Source: Zygnema cylindricum
Lineage: Eukaryota > Streptophyta > Zygnematophyceae > Zygnematales > Zygnemataceae
Assembly (NCBI GenBank): GCA_037447655.1
Contig: JBBHKE010001083.1
Location: forward strand, 1 to 64,000
DNA: 64,000 bases
Reading direction: 5' to 3'
Translations under genes and position numbers: made by a program
In this document: positions 31,225 to 43,387 of the stretch, piece after piece
Numbering within the stretch: position 1 is the stretch's first letter
How the letters are laid out: every line of letters begins with the position of its first letter
The notes under the pieces: generated by a model
Databases searched by the model: none
Told to the model about the DNA's origin: nothing
The model's input: the letters and a program-made list of their open reading frames with translations, nothing else

Positions 31225-32429
31225 AAATGCTGCAAGCTGTTTTACTTCTCAGATGTCTGGATCTCAGACTCCTCACTGCTACCTCTACTTGAGCCTCATT
31301 TTATATTTCTCACTGAAGTTTCTTTCTGGAAACTCTGTAAAAACGTAGTAAGAGATCAGTCGGATATATTTAGCCTTTTCTTGGATGACATGCTTTTTTA
31401 TGCGAGTGATAAGTAGGCCAGCTTGTAAGAAATCCGGGGATGGCCATATTGCTGGATAATGTTTAGTTTAGTAGTTATGCTGTTGTGTAGAGAATTCTTG
31501 CCAAGTATTTCCGTTGATGTATTCATTGGAAGTCAATCTTTTGATTTTGGAAAGCTACATTTTTGAAATGCATGAGATAATAATGTATATCTGCACTATT
31601 CACCTAGTCTTTGTTGTGTGCTTGTTGATAGTTTGATGTGTAAATTATCTGCATGATAAAAGATTCTGTGAAATAGACTTGTTTAGTTAATTATAGTTTC
31701 TCCAAATCACTGATTTGAAGGTTACTTTGGGTGAAGTTGGATTGGGTGTGAGTGCTTCACTTATCTGTTTTAAGAAATGACTATTGATAAAAGATGCGGT
31801 ATTAATGTCATGCAATGCTTTATCTCTGTCCCTGTTTTGACTTGGAATCATATGTTGAACGGGTTACCTTGAAATTGTTTCAATATGATTTTGAAAATGG
31901 CATTCAACAGCATGTCGACGGACAAGCATGAATTATGAGAGGTAGTTTTTGTTGTTGAAGTGTTATCAGTAGTGAACTGAACTAGATTAAGGTCAAAGAA
32001 ATTACTCATTTTAAGCTACTTGCTCATGTGTAAACAACATTATTTTTCGATTTCTGGTAAAATGAAGGCCTTTGTTTGAAGTAGAGTTATGTACTCTAAA
32101 AATGATATAGGTTACCCTTTTCATAAGCAGTCGGCTCAGTTCAGAATGAGACAAAACAAACCCGAACTGACATGCTAAAATGTTTCAGTTGTGACAAGTG
32201 AACAAAATCACACTCATTCAAAATTTTGTTGAATAACGTTGATAGAGTGTAGGAGTGAAACAAAGGGCAAACTACGAAACATTTGAGCATTACGAAGAAC
32301 AAACAGAACTAAAACCTCACAATAAAAACGAAACAAAAACCAAAACAATGACCACCTAGTAAAGTTTTAAAATCAAAACAAATAGAAAACTTCTATATCG
32401 CCAAATCCTAACCTATGCCGTTAGGCTTC
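31225..32429. other. H1 3' flank and intergenic
   Basis: T-rich sequence with no open frame of note; the start is probably the H1 3' UTR. No canonical AATAAA could be assigned with confidence. Nothing else is recognised. Confidence 0.5.
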
Positions 32430-33220
32430 TTGAGGAGCTTCCCTTTGATGCTTTGCGTGTGCGCCTTCTCTCTTGTGGTGGACCTGGTTTTGGAGCTTGC
32501 CTACTAGCTACGCCTATTTTATCCACTCTATGTTCACGCCTGCTCAATTCACCACAGCCCTCAGGTTTTGGCTTGGCCTCCCTCATCAACCTTTATTGGG
32601 CTCTCTTGTTTGCCCGTGATTGTGTTGTTCAGCCCGATGGCAACCAGTTTGCTTCGTTGCTCCCGTGGGGGAGAGTTGATTCAGGGGCACGACACTATTC
32701 ATGACACCATTGCGACTATCGCGTTGGGGGGGGGGACATTCTGTTCGCCGTGAGGTTTCACATATTATTCCTTCGCGTCGGATTGATATTTTACTGCTGA
32801 TGGTGCACGTCACATATTTGGTGACACTGGTTTTAGCGAACCCTGCCTCGGATTTAGTTGTTGGTCAAGCGGCTCGACATGTTGGAGTGCCCCCCCGTGA
32901 CGCGGTTAAGGAGCGTGATTATGCACACCGAGATACTATGAATGACTCTTCCGATGCAGTCGAGATGTTTGGTTGTTTGGGTGTTGCTTTGGATAAATTT
33001 CTCCATACTTGTGGTCGGCGCTCTTTTGAGAGATTCTCCTGCTTCCTCCTGCTTCGGTGCCTACTTATTTTATCGTCAATGTTTATATGTGGCCTTACAG
33101 CGAGTGCAGGCTTCTATCCTCCTTCAATTGGCTACTGCGATTTTGGACCATCCGTGTGTTCCGGAACTCCCTCAGCTTGCTTCCCCCCGGCTTAGGGGAT
33201 TTATGCGGTATTTCTTCTCT
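32430..33220 (+). pseudogene. Degenerate repeat-borne ORF (LINE-type C-terminal domain?)
   Basis: Over two alternating frames the translation reads LLEELPFDALRVRLLSCGGP, FTTALRFWLGLP, REVSHIIPSRRIDILL, LVTLVLANPASDLVVGQAAR, HVGVPPRDAVKERDYAHRD, VEMFGCLGVALDKFLHTC. I recognise this as a recurrent repeat-associated protein pattern, resembling the Cys/His-rich tail found behind some reverse transcriptases, but cannot name its function. Frameshifts near 32560 and 32700 make it a pseudogene. It does not continue into H1 or HD-ZIP exons. Confidence 0.55.
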
Positions 33221-33540
33221 TAGATCTTTAGTCACGTGAGTTTTGGTTAGGTGATGTTTTTTAAGCACATTGTCGTGTCCTTGCTTCACTGAATGTTGCT
33301 TCTTTGAGCGTCTTTGTTTTCCGCGCTCTTCGTCTATGTGTTAGTTTCTTTCACTTTGTTTTCCGTTTTGCCTGCTTCCCTCCACTTTTTCTTTTCAGTT
33401 TTGGCTTTCCTGTCCAGTTTACTTTTTGGATCCCATGTACTCAGATGGTTTACCATCGGCCCGGGCCCAGTCCCTCAAACAAACACCAGCCAGAATTGCA
33501 GTGGAACACTTCCGAAGCGGCGTCCTACCAACCAACAATC

Positions 33541-33744
33541 TCAACTGGCATTGGTATAAATATTTCCCACAGCAACTTGGCTCCCATTCTCACAAACCTT
33601 GTCCTTACCAACACCTTGGGCTGCCACTCCGATGTTGTGAGCCGCCTGACCCATGTCTGTGTGCGACGTCGGGTCCACCAAAAACCATGTTGCTGAGGGT
33701 ACAACATAATACATCATGCAAAACAAGATACGAGAGAGAATCAT
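33541..33744 (-). pseudogene. Inverted fragment of the same repeat-borne ORF
   Basis: Minus-strand translation LVDPTSHTDMGQAAHNIGVA and AQGVGKDKVCENG is alignable with LVLANPASDLVVGQAARHVGV and PRDAVKERD of the plus-strand copy at about 32840-32920. The two fragments are therefore convergent copies of one family about 0.7 kb apart. 33221-33540 between them is unassigned. Confidence 0.5.
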
Positions 33745-34879
33745 TTGTGAGATCTCTCAACAGATGTGATACCAAAATTATGAGAGTCGCAGAGGTAACA
33801 TGTGGTGTGCACGGTTTACTTCTGCATGTGAACATACATTGCGAACACACACTAAAACTATGGTTTTCTATTACAATGTTTCCCTTCCCGCCTGCACAGT
33901 ATTGCCCATACTATGTCAAACCCCGCCACAGTGTCTTATTATGATCCAAAAAGTGTCACACCAAGCTCCATAAGTTCATAAATAGATTCTGCCACCAACA
34001 GAGATTTCAACTCAGCCAACGTACAAATCTCGTGATCTCATCGCTTAACTAAATGATCAATTTTTTGGAATATGACGTGATCACAGTTATCAGGATCACC
34101 ACAGTGGTTTGCAACAAAATTGTCCGATTGTTCCCCATCTATTTTGTACATACCCAGGACATTTCGTTGATCAGTAATAGATTTAAAAATTTTGTACATC
34201 ACCATAAGACGAGGAACCTTGAATACAACAAAAAAGAAGAGAGAAAAAATGCATCAAAGGGACCAAAAAAATGGTAAATTAGTGACCAGCTTGCCTGATC
34301 AGGCTTCCACTCACATTGCTGATTACATCTCAGCTTTCTTTCCTAACAGAAAACATACCAGGCCAGAAATCCTAGACTGTAATATTAATCAGCAACTTAT
34401 CAGACATACCTTGATATTGGTATTCCTAAAGTAAATAGACGAGAAAGCTAACTGAAAAGCCTAACCTGCACATAGCAATTGCAGGCAGGAAACTTAACCA
34501 GCAGCTTTTGTAGCTCAGACGTGCCACTACCTCGTCCTCTTAGAATATTTTAAAACTAAAGGCAAACTAGGGCATTAAAAGAAATCGACAACAAATCAAA
34601 AATTTTAAATGAACTAGTCTAGCATCCATTAAGTCTTAGTAATAGACGAGGAGAGTATGGAAGATTACAGCATATAAAAGCTTTTCCTGGCACCTCTACG
34701 CTATACAGTAAATGAGTGCAAATAGGTTAAACAAATGCTGGAGCACTTGACAGGAACTGTGACCATCTTCAGAAGGAGGCGATAAAAACTGGCTGTTTGC
34801 AGTCCTCCACCTTTAAAAGGGATTTTTATGGCTTAAAACTAAAATCAAAGTATGCGTCCTTGGACCAGAAAAGGAAGAA
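33745..34879. other. Intergenic and probable HD-ZIP III 3' UTR
   Basis: No coding signal. The part next to 34880 is presumably 3' UTR of the minus-strand HD-ZIP III gene; its end cannot be set from sequence alone. Confidence 0.45.
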
Positions 34880-37800
34880 TCAGCTCGCAAATGCCCATTG
34901 CACATGCATTAAAGCAATACACTGAAGATTGTCTTTCTCATCCACCACTTTCCAAGCTACAGCTCTTTCATAGCGAGCGGGCCGACCAGTTGAAGATACC
35001 AGAATGCCGGACGGAAGATAAGCATAACCCTGAAATTAAGCACAACCACATAGTCGCAAATGTAACCAATCCCTTTCCTCATTGCAAATAATAAAATGTC
35101 AAATTCAAAGCAAGTCACTTATATGTCCGGATCATAAAAGCACAAAAGCGGTAATATCCTACCTGTTGCATGACCTGAGTGAATGCTGCATACGCGGTCT
35201 TAGTTCCTTCCTCGTCATACAGTTTTTCCCACTGGATGTCACTGAGACCCACTGCTGTAGTCTCGAGCATTTCTAAACCTGCCTGGTTGGCAAACAGCAG
35301 CTCAGGAGCATCCTGATGCCATCCATTCAAAAATCATCAAGGGTCAACCAAACACACCTACACAGAAGTCGTTCAGCTCTGAAAACAACATTTCCACTTA
35401 AGCATTACTGCACATTAACTTCTCAGGGTAATGGCCGCTGTGAGACTGCCCATTGCTATTACTGTTGAACATTTTTGGGGCAGTCTAGGTACTTTTTCTC
35501 AGGAGTCTTCCAATTTTCAATCATGACATCACGACTGAAAGATGAGACCATTACCTTTCGATTGCTGCCGTAAAAATCCAACAGTTAGAAATAAAGTTCA
35601 AAACGTCCGAGTGCAAGAACAATGTCTGACACTAAGCCTTTGACAGACGGTGGCTGTGACGAAGTGCTGTACCGTGCTGATACCACCTCATTAGCTTTTC
35701 TTCCCGTGCAAACTACCGTGTGCACCTCTGCAGTACAGCAGAAATGGTCCCTTTCTCTCACCTTCCAAGCAACACATATGATAGCATCAGCATGCTTCCA
35801 AAATACTTTGAATGCCTCTCCGGTTTGAGCCACCTCCGGTCGTACGATATCCATCCCAACATGTAGCCTGTACAGCAGCAAACACAGTTATGAGGCCTTA
35901 ATAGGAGAGAAAGAGCAGGACGGATCAACACACCTAAAAGATGACAGCCAAATCTGCAAATCCACGTAGATACATAAATACTGCAGAGCTGCTAACCTGT
36001 AGCTCTGAAGGACCCGTCGAGAGAGGCGTGTCATAGCCTCAGAGTTGTTGTTTGAGGGCAGATGACCAGAACCTAAAGGACCATGTGGTGGAGTGAGAGC
36101 CATGGCCACCCTCTGAACAGAAGACACAACTGACCGCACATACTGACGGGCCACACCTGCCACAACTTCCCTTGCCGGGCCCTCATACACAAACTGAAAG
36201 GCAATAGTCAACACAGAACGCAGTCTAGACGCTGAGGCATCTCCCCCTTGTCGGCCACTTTCAGACTGTCCCTCCAATGCTGATGCAAGATCCAGCGTGG
36301 GGTTTGATGGATGTGGTCTTTCCTGCAGATCCAGTAGGCATTGCCCTATTCAGGCATCAGACTCCACTATAGATGCTAATACAGGTAAAATAAAGGCTGA
36401 TTACATCACGTTTCAAAAAGAGCAGCAATAAGTACTCACTGCAGGGCCTGAATCAAGAGGAATAACACGGAACCCAGAAGGGAGGAGGGGGACAGTGTCA
36501 GCTGTTGAGGCTGCATCCACTGGAGCAAAGACAAGTTGAGCCATTGCAACAGCCGTCTCGTCCACGCCGCTGCAAAGCTGGCCCCAGTAGACATTGCCAA
36601 AACTACAGTAAACTCAAAAGCAACACAAAATCACTTCTCTTCCGCTAAAAGGATATCATTCTGTAAGTGAAAGAGACTGTTGAGTTAGAAAATCTACACA
36701 ACACAAAGCGGGTTAACTGCTGATAACAACAAGTAATTCTCTCCCTTGACAATAGACAATACAGAAATACTAAGAAAAGAACCAGCTCAAACCCAGAAAG
36801 GTGCTAAATGTAGATCACCCCAACAACTCTTAAAGCCTTGTATTAGTTTACTATTGAAAGTGATTCCAATTTTGTTCCATTCCTCTCAACGAACTTTCTT
36901 CTCGGTGACAGATGAACAATAAAACGATTATAAAGTCATACTATAAGACCACATCAATACTATGACCTACAATCTATTTGTATTGTTTCCCATTAACCAG
37001 CAAGTGGACTAGCCAAATGCACCTGTAGAAGGAAAGTCTCGCGAGGGATGACACTGCCATCCTGTCCTTGGCTGTGTCCCTCTAGCTTTACCAGCTCCAA
37101 AAACTGCAAAACAGGAAAATAAAACCAGCCCCTACCACTGAGAAAGTCTGACTTCCTCTTAAAAAATCACAGAGATAAAGGCCCTCCAAGCTCCTTCAGG
37201 CCAGTAAAACCTCACCATTTACAGCTCATATTGACCATTGAATAATGAACAGCATGGTATCGAGTCCTGATTCTAGAAACGTGCTATGTTCTGGCTTTGC
37301 TATTTTACCCATTGCTAACATGACACCACAAACTTCTATAGCATCACCTCAACCACGAAAATTATGAATTTTGTTTAAAGACATTGCATCTACTCTTGGC
37401 ATTGTGTAGTGCGCACCTCCTCCTGGTCCACAGCGTAAGCCAAAGGCAGAGGCACCTGCCCATGACCTCCGCCATCTACTCGACTGGAAATACTGGCTCT
37501 GACAGCAGCTGCGGAATTAGCGTCAATGTCCCCATCGGCCCATTCTGAACGATGATCTCTCAAAAATCGGATGAGCAGAGCTGGTGGCACATTCTGCTTG
37601 ATCACATTCATGAATAACTTTCCATTAAATAAGGGCTTTGTGGTTATGCACAAATCAAACCTTTAGCAGTACTGCTGCAAACTCTAGTGTAAGGCCTTAT
37701 ACACATACCTGCAATAGCATTGATGCTTTGGCACACAGCACACCACCACCAATAGGACCGGGTCCATCAGGCACTAAACCCCCCTGTCCAGGAGATTTGG

Positions 37801-40800
37801 TGGGCGACGTGGCTCTTGATGCAACGCTCACATCATCTAAGCCATCACTTGAGAGAGCCACCCAGTTGTCGTCCGCAAAGCCGTTGACAGCCTCGTTGAA
37901 GCCCCTGCAAATAGAAGGATTTGAAAATGGATAAGGAACAGCTCTTTGCGCAATAGTGAAAGCTTCGTGGTAAGGACAAGGTACAATGGAAACATCAGAT
38001 GAAAGACAAGGAAAGCATTTCCTGCGAGGCAATGACCATCTACATACTCCAAAGCGACCTGACCTTATCTGTCCTAGCTCAATGATTTCAGAGCAAAACA
38101 AAGGCACTGACAAAGAAACAGCTGTAAACAACCTGTGATGCAGTCTAGTACCTTACAGGCTGTTGTGCAGAGATACTTTCATGGCCTGAGCAGACTATCA
38201 AAACGGAATTCAACTCTCAGCAAACGACATTTAAGAAAAACCAATCGCAGGCGTGCAGGAAAAACCAATCCGTACATTGCAATACGTTCAGCAATGGCAC
38301 GCCAAGCGGCTAACTGTTGAGAGCTTCCGGCCCCTCCAGAATCTCCATTAGTTTCCTGAGCAACGCGGCGAAGATATCGAAGCGCCTGTTGCCAGCTCAA
38401 CAGTGGGACCCAGAAAGGATTGTCAATTATGTCATGGACAGACTCCATACTGGCTTCAAAAACATCACAGACTAAACAGGGTCTCTTCAAAGCCTGTTCC
38501 TCTTAAGCTCTCAGGTTTCAACTCTGCCCTAGACTGTTGGACTCGAATGTTTGTGAAGGACAACATTCAGAGGCAGCTGTATTCTTTAACCTTCAAATCT
38601 GACCCTCTTTCATAAACTGGCTGGCAGTGCCACCATTTGTACTGAAATCCACAGAGTCCGCCAAATGTGATGGGTCACGACAACAAAAACACACGGCCAA
38701 GCATGGAACATCAGATGTATGGCAAGTATTCCTTATTGTGTGACCTGTGCGAGAAGTTTCCAATGTTTAGTTGAGACCCGTCCATGAGATCCTGTCTTCC
38801 ATAAAGATTTGGCGGTAAAGGGGGTTCACACCAAACTTTTATCAACGTTCCACCATAGTTCAGATACTAAGGTCCACACTATTCAAAGGGCAGAAGAAAA
38901 GCACCTACAAAAAGTGAGCTCCACAGTAATGAGAAGTATATTGAATCTAGTCGAAACAGCTGATAACAGTAAACTACATTCGAACAACAAACCTCATGCA
39001 GTCAGCCAACTGGGGCACAAAATGTACTGACAATGCACAGCATGACCTTCCTGGAGCTGCAGGAAGGAAGCTACACCGTGAAATACTATAGCGTTAAAAA
39101 CAATAATTGGTGCCGGCTTTTTGTCGCCACTGGCCATAAAATAGTATTAAAGATACTAATGCTTCAATTCGTAACACAACTAACGCCCAAATAGTCAAGC
39201 CTGGACCCAAAATAGAATTAATGGCGCTGAATATAACCCCACGCTATACATTCCTGATAGCAAACCACAGTGCGCCTCCTACACAAACATAGTCAACCCT
39301 AATTACTCTGCAAGGTCCACAATTTTTTGAAGTTCAAAGCAAACAAATGAAATTTCTGAGCTAGTCAATGGCAGGGTCCCCCCACTCTCCCTCCCTCCCT
39401 CCCTCCCTCCCCCTCCCTCTCTCCCTCTCTTTCTCCCTCTCTCCCCTTTCCCTCTCTCCCTCTCTCTCCCTCCTCTCTCCCTTCCTCCCCATACCCCTCT
39501 CTCTCTCAACCTAATCCTCTGGTTTTGAGATCTTCTAGTCTTTTCTATTTTTTGTGTTCTTCGCGTTAACGAGCCGAATACTCCTTGAGGCTTTCCCACA
39601 GCAGACATAAGCAAAAGGCCAAAGTTACCTAAACATCAATGCGACCATTAGACAACATTAAATACACCTTTCATCTGGTTTTCTGGTGTTTTTTTTGTTT
39701 CTGTTTTGTTTGTATTTTTTTTTCATTTTTAAAACTCCCAGGTAGTAACATGCTAATTCCCCCCAAAAGTTATGAAAGTACAAACGGGCCTAGGAACGGG
39801 CCATTAGATATGTTGTCAAGTACATCAACTGCCATAGCACAAGTTGCTGGACAAGTGCAGGAGCCTCGTCGTAACTTCCATGTCATAGGCATGTGCCATG
39901 TAAAACATAGAAACAAGTTCCGAGGACATGAACATAATTTCAATAGAATGGAGGCTGACTTACAAGTCAGTTGAATGAGTAAAGATAACATTCAAGGCAA
40001 AGAAAGCTACTGAGCAGCAGCGAACGTGAAAGGTGCAGGGAGAGGAGGCGTAAAGATGAAGTGGACCTTAGAGGTTGCAGAACGAACAAAACAGAATGGA
40101 GCAGGAAGGAGTAGAATAGTAAAAGCTTTGAAAGGACAGAGACCAATGATAGTCAATTGGGCCATTTATGCATGCTGTCAGTACCCACAGCTTGATAAAT
40201 TTTAGCGAGGCTCACCTCAACAGTGACTCTTTGTGCCAGTGCAGCTGAAGATTCATACAGAGGTCGAAGCACCTCTGGAACGCTCCAAGGCTGTAAACAT
40301 TTCATCCCCGCTTGCATGAGAAATATGCAAACTGAAATAACGTATCTGTGATATTCGGCAAAGCTAGGCTACATATGCTCATGTGAAGTCTCCTAGAGTT
40401 GTAGTTAGCAGTTTATCACAGGAGCAAACCTACAAAGAAAGCTAAAATCAAGCAAGCACGCAACAAGCAAGTAAAGCAAGTAAGCTTCATTATGTGCATG
40501 GCTTTTCACAACTGCAACAAAGGAATGAAGCAGACCTCAAGATCCATATGATCCACAGCGATGATCACACAACCTCCATCATCACATGGCCGAATTAGGT
40601 ATCCACTAGGCAGCATCTCTGCTCGGACAAAAGATGGTACAGCTGGCATCGTGGCTCCCCCATGTGAACTGTTCAGAGAGCGCTCACATATCTGCACAAT
40701 GGAACAATAGCACGAGACAACTTGTAACCACTAAACTCCTCCACACATGCTTTCACGCACCTTATGACTTTCACTCTCATCTAAGCGATAGGACTTGTAC

Positions 40801-42286
40801 AAGACCTCACAAACCAAGTTAGATGCCTGCCTCTTGGTAAAAAAATGCCGAACTCACCACAATCCCTCCATCGTCGAGTGGTGTAGTGTATCTCAAAGTG
40901 CAAAAGTCTCGTGGAGGTGCCAATGTTGTTGGGGCATACATCTGCAACCCAAGGTCAAACCTACAAAATTATGAACAACTGGCTCGAAAGATTTTAGCTG
41001 AAAAACTTGCTGCACCACAACAAAATGCAGCAAAAACCTCATGATCTTTCATCCCTCAAGGTCAGCTTTGAGCTTGGCATGTAATTAAAGATTGCAAACC
41101 TGGGTATATATCAGCTCTACAGTCCCTCCATTGGCCGTGCAAAACCCGCCCAGCGCATCACAACGCCGACAATCACGAAGCCACGACATCCGATCTTTTA
41201 GAAGTTCTGCAACCTGTGATATTCCTAAGAGAGTCAGGTGGCAATGGAAACTTGCTGTCCATCTAAAACACAAAATCTTCATGCATTTGAACGAAATCAA
41301 ATGACAGTGAAAATGTAGAACCATTTAGAGTGTTGCAGACATTTATCTTGCAACTGGGCTTTGGACTCCCACACATGTTCTCCCTTTGGTTTCACCCGCA
41401 ATACCTTCAGAGGCTCTAATGGTACAACTCCGGCTGCTCGAGCGGCAACTCCACTACCGTCGTACGCAACTGTTACCCGGCCCATGAAATCACTGCCTGC
41501 CTGCACAGATTGTTCATCAGATTTTTTTTTCATGGACATTAATACTCACTTCAATACCCATTGATTAATATACATTGTCCGAGACCTCAGTCAAAGGATG
41601 CCTTACATTGTGATACAAGATTTTTGGATCCATAGCCAAATATGAAGTAGCAAATCACAGGTTGCAGTTTGGAAGTAACAAACCCTCACCTTCATCCCAG
41701 GCAATTCCACAAAATCGATTGCAGTTCCAGTAGCCTTGGCTATGAACTCTGCAAGAATCTCCTCCGCAATTGCAAAAAGACTGCAAAGCAAGCACTGGTT
41801 TCCAGAAGCTTAGAAGGTTGCCAATTAAAAATAAAACTGCATGTAAAACAGAGCAATATCATTTCCCAAATCTGCAGTGCCTCTGAAGGCCAAACGGAAG
41901 CCTTAACAACTTAGGCACCAAAACAATATCACTTCATACACACAAATGAGCAGACCATCAAAACTGCATATACCAAGCTGCTCACAGTTATGATGGTCCT
42001 CACCCGGAAGCACTCGTCTCTGGTCTCATATCATCGCCTGTCTGCACATTATTGGTGACAGCCGACTCTTGGCTGTTATCAATCGACGAAGGCACAGGAG
42101 CTCCTCCATCCGCACGAAAACCGAAAGGCTTAGATGATTGTTGAAGCGCTTGGCTAACAGCACCTTCAGGAGCTGCTCTTGTAAGAGCATGGGTCGCGTG
42201 TGCCATCAGCAGTGGGAGGTCCAGCTTGAGCACTTGCTGAGCATGTACCTGTGCTTGTGTCTGCACCTGTGCCTGCGATTGCAAAA

Positions 42287-42346
<60 letters not shown>

Positions 42347-43387
42347 GCTGTTGCAGAATGCCCCAGCTCCAATCATCAGACACATATATTGACAAAAAAC
42401 TCGCAGATAAATTTGACCGCTAAAGGTCTGATTGATTCCTACAAACTTGCATAAACAACTTTGTAGTTGGCCACCAAGCACCTCAAGAAGTTCAGCCCGT
42501 CATAGCAAAAACCACAGCAGACTTTCTCGGTCAGGAAGAGGAAGTAAAAGCATCGAGGCCTCACGTGTTCAGGCGCCATGGTGATACTCTTTGAAGCAGG
42601 ATCTGACTCGAGCTTCAGAAGGCTCTCGTATTTTGCCAGCCGTTGTCTTAGGATGGCGTTTTCCATCGTCAACTGTGAGATCTTCTTCGTAGAGAGATCA
42701 TTCTCCTCAACCAGAAGTTTATTCAAAGCTGTCAGCTTTGAATTCATAGTTTGCAAACGGTTGGACTCCATCCGCTGCCTTTCCCGACATCTGACGAACT
42801 CAAACGTAAGATGTCAGACGTACATTTACCAGGAATTGATAACACATATACTCTGAAAGAAGTATAAATTTTAGTAGCACACAGTGACAACCTATCGTAG
42901 TTGAGAAAAGTTCTACAAAATTGGAAACCTTAGTCAAGAGTCAGAGGAATGCCCTAAACACTGATGTCAAAATTCAAACAGCCGCAACAAGAGCTAAATA
43001 ACTCCAAAGAAGCAACCTTATTTAAAAGTGCTCTTCCATTCCTTCCCCAAAAATGGTTGTCCCGCCAAAACAGCTGGCAGCAGCTGAGAATCTACCAATA
43101 ACAGCTTACGCAAAAACTGACTCAACATTCTGCAACATGGACCAGACAACAGTTACTGCCTCTCACCTCCGGTTCTGAAACCATACTTTGATCTGCTTCG
43201 GCTCAATATTAGCCAGGATTGGACACTCCTTGATGAGCTGCTGGCGACGAGCAGAACTTGGCTTGGGACACTCATTGTAGACACGCTCGAGAGCCTCGAC
43301 CTGCTCGTTACTGTAGCGTACGTACTTACCACTATCTGCCAAATTGCCTTCCGCGCCCTCGGAGCGCTCCCCGGAAGAACCAGCCAT
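34880..43387 (-). CDS. Class III HD-ZIP transcription factor, 18 exons
   Basis: Exons (high to low): 43387-43167, 42790-42565, 42347-42004, 41780-41690, 41500-41405, 41213-41100, 40941-40858, 40691-40536, 40290-40216, 38385-38276, 37904-37709, 37593-37417, 37103-37023, 36577-36440, 36322-35997, 35867-35762, 35312-35163, 35029-34880. All junctions are GT-AG and in phase, giving 946 residues (land-plant members are about 830-850; the excess includes a poly-Gln insert). Homeodomain residues about 20-80 (KYVRYSNEQVEALERVYNEC, IEPKQIKVWFQNRR); leucine zipper (LTALNKLLVEEND, LRQRLAKYESLL); START domain (LFAIAEEILAEFIAKATGTA to the VTVE region); C-terminal MEKHLA domain (LLFANQAGLEMLETTAVGLS, ERAVAWKVVDE). 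The ATG follows an in-frame TAG. The 18-exon layout equals that of Arabidopsis members. In land plants these nuclear factors set polarity, vascular and meristem fate. Least certain junctions: the exon 3 start inside CAG repeats and the exon 10 end. Confidence 0.95.
39375..39515. repeat. CT/CCCT microsatellite in HD-ZIP III intron 9
   Basis: About 140 bases of CCCTCCCT, CTCTCC and TCCC units; GA-rich on the gene's sense strand. It lies in the longest intron (1830 bp, between exons 9 and 10). Open frames through it are low-complexity artefacts. Confidence 0.9.
41489..41702 (-). promoter_or_regulatory. Position of the miR166 site: intron retained, complementarity lost
   Basis: The spliced junction of exons 4 and 5 reads TGGGATGAAG then GCAGGCAGTGAT. 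In land plants the miR165/166 target continues as CCTGGTCCGGAT after the same TGGGATGAAG, with the intron at the same place. Here the 3' half, which pairs with the miRNA 5' seed, is changed at most positions, and the encoded KPGPD becomes KAGSD. Regulation by canonical miR166 is therefore not expected. Confidence 0.8.
42294..42357 (-). repeat. CAG/CAA repeat encoding poly-glutamine in the HD-ZIP III protein
   Basis: About 21 consecutive CAA/CAG codons directly at the start of exon 3, followed by LLQSQAQVQTQAQVHAQQ. They lie between the leucine zipper and the START domain. The long run of pure CAA triplets on the coding strand suggests recent slippage. The acceptor site lies in or next to the repeat, so exon 3's start could vary. 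Confidence 0.9.

Noticed and set aside
30747-31235. Open frames on the minus strand opposite histone H1
   Set aside because: Antisense shadow of the Lys/Ala-rich H1 coding sequence; no independent signal.
39303-39614. Arg/Glu/Gly-rich minus-strand frame of 103 codons
   Set aside because: Produced by the CT microsatellite in HD-ZIP III intron 9.
42138-42392. Leu-rich and Val/Ala-rich frames across the CAG repeat
   Set aside because: Other-frame translations of the poly-Gln codons of exon 3.
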